From DAIDKA01 sp049792815 (GTDB lineage Bacteria > Pseudomonadota > Gammaproteobacteria > Steroidobacterales > Steroidobacteraceae), in NCBI GenBank assembly GCA_049792815.1, contig JBARBG010000041.1, positions 1-17,997 of the forward strand: a stretch of 17,997 nucleotides of DNA, written 5' to 3'. How positions within the stretch are numbered: position 1 is the first letter of the stretch; each line of letters starts with the position of its first letter. Both the position numbers and the translations under genes were made by a program. The notes under the pieces are model-generated. The model had not been told where the DNA came from, did not search any database, and was given only the letters and a program-made list of their open reading frames with translations. Positions 14,366 through 17,997 of the stretch are shown in pieces.

Positions 14366-15457
14366 GTGGAGAAGATTGATCGGGTCGTCATTGGCGCAGG
14401 GGTCGTGGGCCTTGCGGTCGCCGCCGCGCTCGCCCGGGAGGGTCTGCAGACCCTGGTGCTCGAAGCCGAGGGGTCATTCGGCACCGGCATCAGTTCGCGC
14501 AACAGTGAGGTGATTCATGCCGGCATCTACTATGAGCCGGGCTCCCTGAAGGCGCGCTTCTGCACCGCGGGCCGTGATCAGCTGTACGAGTTCTGCGCCC
14601 GCTACGGCGTACCGCACCGCCGCTGCGGCAAGCTCATTGTCGCGACCTCTGCCGCACAGGAGGCGAACCTTCAGGCCATTCAGCGTGGCGCAGCGGCGAA
14701 CGGCGTGGAACTGACCGTGCTGGATGGCAACGCCGTTGTGGATCTGGAGCCCGAGATTGCGGCGGTCGCCGGATTGTTCTCGCCCCTGACCGGCATCATC
14801 GACTCGCATGCGTATATGTTTGCCCTGATCGGCCTGCTTGAGAGCCACGGCGGCACCGTGGTCTATGGCAGTCGGGTCACGCGCATGTGGCTGCAGGGAG
14901 ATGGCATTGCCATCGGTGTGAACGGCGAGCCGCCTGAGTTGCTGACCGCTGGGGTGGTCAATTGTGCCGGTCTCGCAGCCGTCGCCGTGGCCGCATCCGT
15001 CGAGGGCTTCCCGCAGGCCGGGTTACCCACCGCCTATCTGGCCAAGGGCAACTATTTCACGGTCGATGGCCGCGCGCCCTTCAGGCATCTCGTCTATCCC
15101 ATCCCCGAGCCGGGTGGACTGGGGATCCATTTGACACTGGATCTGGCCGGCCGCGCGCGTTTCGGACCGGATGTTGAGTGGATACAGACCCTGGACTATG
15201 CCGTGGACCCCCGCCGCGGTGATGCATTCTATGCCGCCGTGCGCCGCTACTGGCCGCGGCTGCCGGACGCCAGCCTGCGCGCCGCCTATGCAGGCGTGCG
15301 TCCAAAGATCTCCGGACCCGGCCAGCCGGCCGCCGACTTTCGAATCGACGCCCCTCCCGCACCGGATGTGCCGCTGGTCAACCTGTTCGGTATTGAATCG
15401 CCGGGACTGACAGCGTCTTTGGCGATCGCCGAATATGTCCGCAAGTTATTGATTTAA
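14366..15457 (+). CDS. FAD-dependent oxidoreductase, L-2-hydroxyglutarate oxidase (LhgO)-like
   Basis: A 363-residue DAO-type flavoprotein. It begins with the FAD-binding Rossmann motif GAGVVG (10-15), with E33 at the end of strand 2 for the ribose. SSRNSEVIHAGIYYEPGSLKA near residue 43 and the central LEPEIAAVAGLFSPLTGIIDSH are typical of the LhgO/L2HGDH group, which oxidises L-2-hydroxyglutarate to 2-oxoglutarate and passes electrons to quinone or oxygen. The length is slightly short for LhgO (about 400-420), so the substrate could differ. Start GTG 14366 is supported by AAGGTGG at 14356-14362. It lies 15 bases after rfbB and its stop is one base from the 3' end of the opposing tRNA-Glu. 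Confidence 0.85.
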   Translation: MEKIDRVVIGAGVVGLAVAAALAREGLQTLVLEAEGSFGTGISSRNSEVIHAGIYYEPGSLKARFCTAGRDQLYEFCARYGVPHRRCGKLIVATSAAQEANLQAIQRGAAANGVELTVLDGNAVVDLEPEIAAVAGLFSPLTGIIDSHAYMFALIGLLESHGGTVVYGSRVTRMWLQGDGIAIGVNGEPPELLTAGVVNCAGLAAVAVAASVEGFPQAGLPTAYLAKGNYFTVDGRAPFRHLVYPIPEPGGLGIHLTLDLAGRARFGPDVEWIQTLDYAVDPRRGDAFYAAVRRYWPRLPDASLRAAYAGVRPKISGPGQPAADFRIDAPPAPDVPLVNLFGIESPGLTASLAIAEYVRKLLI

Positions 15458-15458
15458 T

Positions 15459-15534
15459 TGGCGTCCCCAACGAGATTCGAACTCGTGTTACCGCCGTGAA
15501 AGGGCGATGTCCTGGGCCTCTAGACGATGGGGAC
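15459..15534 (-). tRNA. tRNA-Glu (anticodon TTC)
   Basis: A 76-base cloverleaf with encoded GCCA end, close to E. coli tRNA-Glu. The acceptor GTCCCCA pairs with TGGGGAC. The D arm has TCTAGAGGCCCAGGAC. The anticodon stem CGCCC...GGCGG holds the loop with TTC. The T arm is GAGTTCGAATCTC with its CGAGT/GCTCG-type stem. It lies tail-to-tail with the FAD oxidoreductase gene with one base between them. Confidence 0.95.
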
Positions 15535-15550
15535 TCAAGAGGGGCCGGCA

Positions 15551-15579
15551 AGAGTACACGGGCCGCGCAACCCGGACAA
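15551..15579 (-). promoter_or_regulatory. Sigma70-type promoter of tRNA-Glu
   Basis: On the minus strand, TTGTCC (complement of 15574-15579) and TACTCT (complement of 15551-15556) are 17 bases apart, followed by a GC-rich discriminator (TGCCGGCCCC). Start point would be near 15544, about 10 bases before the tRNA. It follows the sugar transferase stop closely, so the tRNA need not depend on read-through. Confidence 0.5.
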
Positions 15580-15581
15580 CG

Positions 15582-16997
15582 CTAGTAGGCGTTCTTACTG
15601 CCGCGCAGGAGCGTCCAAATCGTCTTGAAGAGGATGACGATGTCCAGCCAGGGGGACCAGTGGCGCAGGTACTCCAGGTCGATGCGGACGCGCTCGGCCA
15701 TTTTCTCCAGCGTATCGGTTTCGCCCCGCTGGCCGTGCACCTGGGCCAAACCGGTGATTCCGGGGCGCACCTTGTGGCGGATCATGTAGCCGCTGATCAG
15801 CTTGCGGTACTCCTCGTTGTGCGCAACCGCATGCGGCCTGGGCCCCACCAGGCTCATCGTGCCGCGCAGCACATTGAACAGCTGGGGCAACTCATCCAGC
15901 GAGGTCTTGCGGATGAAGCGTCCCACCGGTGTTATCCGCGAGTCGGACCGGGTGGCCTGCCGGATCACGTCCCCGTCGTCGGTGGTGGTCATGGAGCGGA
16001 ACTTATAGACCAGGATCTCCTCGCCATTCAGGCCGTAGCGGCGTTGGCGGAAGATCGCAGGTCCCCTGGATGTGACCTTCACCGCGACTGCCACGGCCAC
16101 CATGATCGGGCTCACCACCACGACCGCCAGACCTGCGAGCGCCAGATCCATCGAACGCTTGAGCACTGCGTCCATGCCGTGGAAGGGTGTGTCGCAGATC
16201 GAAAGCGCCGGCATGCCGTCGATCTCCACCAGCCGTCCCTGGATCAGATCGAAGGCGAAGGCGTCCGGCACGAAAAAGACCGAGGCCGTCGTGTCTCGCA
16301 GTGCATTGATCAGTTCGCACATCCGCGGCACGTTGGAGATGGGCAGCGCGATGTACACCACGTTCACGCCGTGCGCACGCACGAAGTTGGCGACATCCTT
16401 GCAGTGTCCGCGCAGTCCGTCCGACTCAAGGGTCTGGGCCAGACGATCGAAGCTGCGGAAGTCGAAGTAGCCGAGAAAGCCATGGGCCGGAAGGCGCTTG
16501 GCCAGTTCGAATCCCACCTGATTGACGCCGACGATGATGTGACGCGGCGCTTTGGCGCCATGTGAGGCGAACCAGTTGGCGCGCTGCCGCACGGCTTGGG
16601 CGGTCGCCAGGGCAATGGGAGTGGCGATGAACCAGGTCAGCACCACGCGTCGCGATAGGTCCCCGCTCACCTTGAAGGCAAACGCGCCAAACAGCAGCAG
16701 GGCGACCACGGTGGCCCATTGCAGCAGCACGCGCGCGTAGGTGCGTGAGAAATCCGAGAACGACTCTTTGGCGGAGTGGATGTCAGCCAGGTTGAAAAAG
16801 TGGCGGACCAGGACGAATGCCAGAGTCCCGTATGCGCCAAGCGTCGGCGTGTAACCGGACCGATAGGCGAACTCGCAGACGAACAGGCACAGCAGGACGA
16901 TGAGTGGGTCGAGCTGTCTGAGCAACGCAACGACTGCGGGCTCGACGTTGCCGAGCCGAACGCGCCGATGTGCAAAGGATTCTGCTGCACTCGCCAT
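15582..16997 (-). CDS. Undecaprenyl-phosphate sugar phosphotransferase (WcaJ/EpsB type)
   Basis: A polyprenyl-phosphate hexose-1-phosphate transferase that starts exopolysaccharide repeat units by moving a sugar-1-phosphate onto undecaprenyl phosphate at the inner membrane. The 471 residues give an N-terminal membrane part with about four hydrophobic segments (within 25-140), a Rossmann-like region (HIIVGVNQVGFELAKRL, 153-169), a further membrane segment (about 283-306), and the bacterial sugar-transferase domain with YKFRSM (331-336), DELPQLFNVLRGTMSLVGPRP (368-388) and RPGITGLAQV. The ending GSKNAY is typical. Glucose is the commonest substrate in this group, but galactose cannot be excluded. 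It is divergent from the barrel-protein gene across a 419-base gap. Confidence 0.92.
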   Translation of the reverse strand: MASAAESFAHRRVRLGNVEPAVVALLRQLDPLIVLLCLFVCEFAYRSGYTPTLGAYGTLAFVLVRHFFNLADIHSAKESFSDFSRTYARVLLQWATVVALLLFGAFAFKVSGDLSRRVVLTWFIATPIALATAQAVRQRANWFASHGAKAPRHIIVGVNQVGFELAKRLPAHGFLGYFDFRSFDRLAQTLESDGLRGHCKDVANFVRAHGVNVVYIALPISNVPRMCELINALRDTTASVFFVPDAFAFDLIQGRLVEIDGMPALSICDTPFHGMDAVLKRSMDLALAGLAVVVVSPIMVAVAVAVKVTSRGPAIFRQRRYGLNGEEILVYKFRSMTTTDDGDVIRQATRSDSRITPVGRFIRKTSLDELPQLFNVLRGTMSLVGPRPHAVAHNEEYRKLISGYMIRHKVRPGITGLAQVHGQRGETDTLEKMAERVRIDLEYLRHWSPWLDIVILFKTIWTLLRGSKNAY

Positions 16998-17416
16998 TAC
17001 GATAAGGACCCCGGGCGCATCGCGCCCAAAGCAAACACACTAGACCCCGGGTGGCAGGGATTTAGAATTGCTTATCGCAACCCAGCCCACCGGTCCTTCT
17101 AGTGTGGCGATAACGTTGGTGCCAGGCAAGCGTGCATGCGCACAATTGCCGAAAATCTGCGACGGAGCGCACAGATAGCCCACCGGCGGCCGACCACAGG
17201 CCAGAGCCTTGCTGGGGGGCAATGCGTGTAATATGTTAATGCTCCAAGGTTTACCTCGCCTGGATGACATGAAGATCCGGCAATCGCTGACAGACATTGA
17301 CACGAGGAAGCTCCAGCTTTTGCGCGTTAGACTAGTTCAGAATCGAGGGTGCCGGTGATTGGGCGGTAACCCGTGCTTCACTAACTCAGGACACAATAAG
17401 AATGGCAGGGAGTTAC
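16998..17416. other. Divergent intergenic region of the exopolysaccharide locus
   Basis: A stretch of 419 bases between two divergently transcribed envelope genes. Local base composition is more AT-rich toward the right (for example 17222-17245 and 17376-17405). I see no convincing gene: an 87-codon minus-strand reading frame at 17040-17303 has no recognisable features. A weak promoter candidate is listed separately. The length leaves room for regulators of both genes. Confidence 0.6.
17209..17237 (+). promoter_or_regulatory. Weak sigma70-like promoter candidate for the barrel-protein gene
   Basis: TTGCTG (17209-17214) and TATGTT (17232-17237) are 17 bases apart; matches are 3/6 and 4/6. TAATAT at 17229-17234 overlaps it. 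Start near 17244 would leave a leader of about 170 bases. Confidence 0.25.
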
Positions 17417-17997
17417 ATGCCGCTCGCTAAGCTGCTTCGCGCTCGGGCAACGATCGCATTCTTGGTTGTGGCTGCCTGTATCGGCCCACGGTGGGTGTTG
17501 GCCGCAGACCCGGGTTACGAGATCCAGCTGGGAGTCATCGAGTCAGACAATATCCAGCGCTTACCCTCTGGCGGCACTGACGAGACTATCGCCACGCAGG
17601 AGCTGGATCTCGACTGGCACGAAAAAAGACCGCGGTTTGATGCCGATGTCGTTGCGGACATCAGTCATCTGGACTTCCTGCAGGGCACTTATGCTCCCGA
17701 ATTCATCGGCAATTTCATCGGTATCTCAAAGGTCAGCCTGGTTGAGAATCTGTTGTCTTGGAACTTCGCCGACAACTTCGGGCAAACTCCGTTGAATCCT
17801 CTCGCGCCGATCAATCCCGGCAACATCCAGAACATCAATTATTTCAACACTGGCCCCCTCCTGACCCTACCCCTCGGACGCGAGCTGCAGCTGGTTGTAA
17901 GCGGCCAGTACGGTCTGGTGGACTACCAGCAAACTCCCGACAATAGCCACCGCCTGACAGGTACCGTCGGTCTCGCGCCCGAACTTTCTCCTGAGAC
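17417..17997 (+). CDS. Outer-membrane beta-barrel protein (BBP2-like), N-terminal part, runs off right edge
   Basis: Translation is open for 193 codons to the window end. A signal peptide (MPLAKLLRARATIAFLVVAA...VLAA, about 1-30) precedes a mature region with alternating polar/hydrophobic stretches such as GYEIQLGVIESDNIQR, ELDLDWHEKRPRFDADVVADI and ELQLVVSGQYGLVDYQQ, as in transmembrane beta-strands. The IESDNIQRLPSGGTDETI opening resembles putative porins (beta-barrel porin 2 type) and PEP-CTERM/exopolysaccharide-associated outer-membrane proteins. A role in polysaccharide export or anchoring is inferred from the adjacent sugar transferase. ATG 17417 is favoured by AGGGAG at 17407-17412; an in-frame ATG at 17402 would add five residues. 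Confidence 0.75.
   Translation, partial: MPLAKLLRARATIAFLVVAACIGPRWVLAADPGYEIQLGVIESDNIQRLPSGGTDETIATQELDLDWHEKRPRFDADVVADISHLDFLQGTYAPEFIGNFIGISKVSLVENLLSWNFADNFGQTPLNPLAPINPGNIQNINYFNTGPLLTLPLGRELQLVVSGQYGLVDYQQTPDNSHRLTGTVGLAPELSPE

Noticed and set aside
15507..16565. A 352-codon plus-strand frame opposite the sugar transferase
   Set aside because: It overlaps tRNA-Glu and its promoter and is antisense to a well-supported sugar transferase.
17049..17075. A TGGC...TTGC pair suggesting a sigma54 promoter
   Set aside because: The GG and GC dinucleotides are 15 bases apart instead of the required 10.
17040..17303. An 87-codon minus-strand frame in the exopolysaccharide intergenic region
   Set aside because: No ribosome binding site, no domain and irregular composition; treated as non-coding.
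17297..17333. An exact TTGACA (17297-17302) followed by TAGACT (17328-17333)
   Set aside because: The spacing is 25 bases, too long for a sigma70 promoter.

Overview
The window looks like chromosomal DNA of a GC-rich gammaproteobacterium. The evidence is a non-discriminating-looking GluRS whose zinc ligands fall at the same residue numbers as in E. coli, E. coli-like tRNA-Glu and tRNA-Val genes with encoded CCA ends, a full-length GlmS, and a RmlB/WcaJ-type surface-polysaccharide region. I cannot name the genus; a Xanthomonadales/Nevskiales-like lineage is only a guess.

Layout. (1) Bases 1-437 are the edge of an integrated element: the N-terminal part of a tyrosine integrase on the minus strand runs off the left edge. 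Its upstream DNA carries phased direct repeats and an 18-bp palindrome, and it abuts the 3' end of tRNA-Val(CAC). (2) 438-2212 holds the tRNA-Val gene (minus, with a visible promoter), the divergent gltX, and tRNA-Ala(GGC). (3) 2249-4758 is a translationally overlapping pair: a TPR-fused methyltransferase (COG4976-like) and an MHS-type MFS transporter. (4) 4799-6413 is a tightly coupled three-gene unit: an ECF-type sigma factor, a small single-pass membrane protein likely to be its regulator, and a secreted DUF4252-like protein with an Ala-Thr-Pro repeat tail. It ends stop-to-stop against the next unit with a 4-base overlap.

(5) 6410-9445 (minus) is a NitT/TauT-like ABC importer made of one double-length fused permease and an ATPase with an extra C-terminal domain. 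No substrate-binding protein is present in the window. (6) 9563-11275 is a PQQ-type beta-propeller lipoprotein, divergent from the transporter. (7) 11399-15457 is a probable operon of glmS, a dTDP-glucose 4,6-dehydratase gene and an LhgO-like FAD oxidoreductase, with 15-base gaps. glmS is preceded by a perfect TGTGA-N6-TCACA site and by a hairpin covering its ribosome binding site. (8) tRNA-Glu(TTC) on the minus strand has its own promoter and converges on the operon. (9) 15582-17997 is the start of an exopolysaccharide locus: a WcaJ/EpsB-type sugar transferase (minus), a 419-base divergent region, and the 5' part of an outer-membrane beta-barrel protein that runs off the right edge.

Functional links are inferred. 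GlmS (glucosamine-6-P), RmlB (dTDP-4-keto-6-deoxyglucose), the sugar transferase and the barrel protein all fit envelope or exopolysaccharide synthesis. The sigma-factor unit looks like an envelope-sensing switch whose signal is unknown. I saw no CRISPR array, insertion sequence or rRNA. The less ordinary parts are the sigma/membrane/DUF4252 unit, the two putative control elements in front of glmS, and the integrase upstream region.
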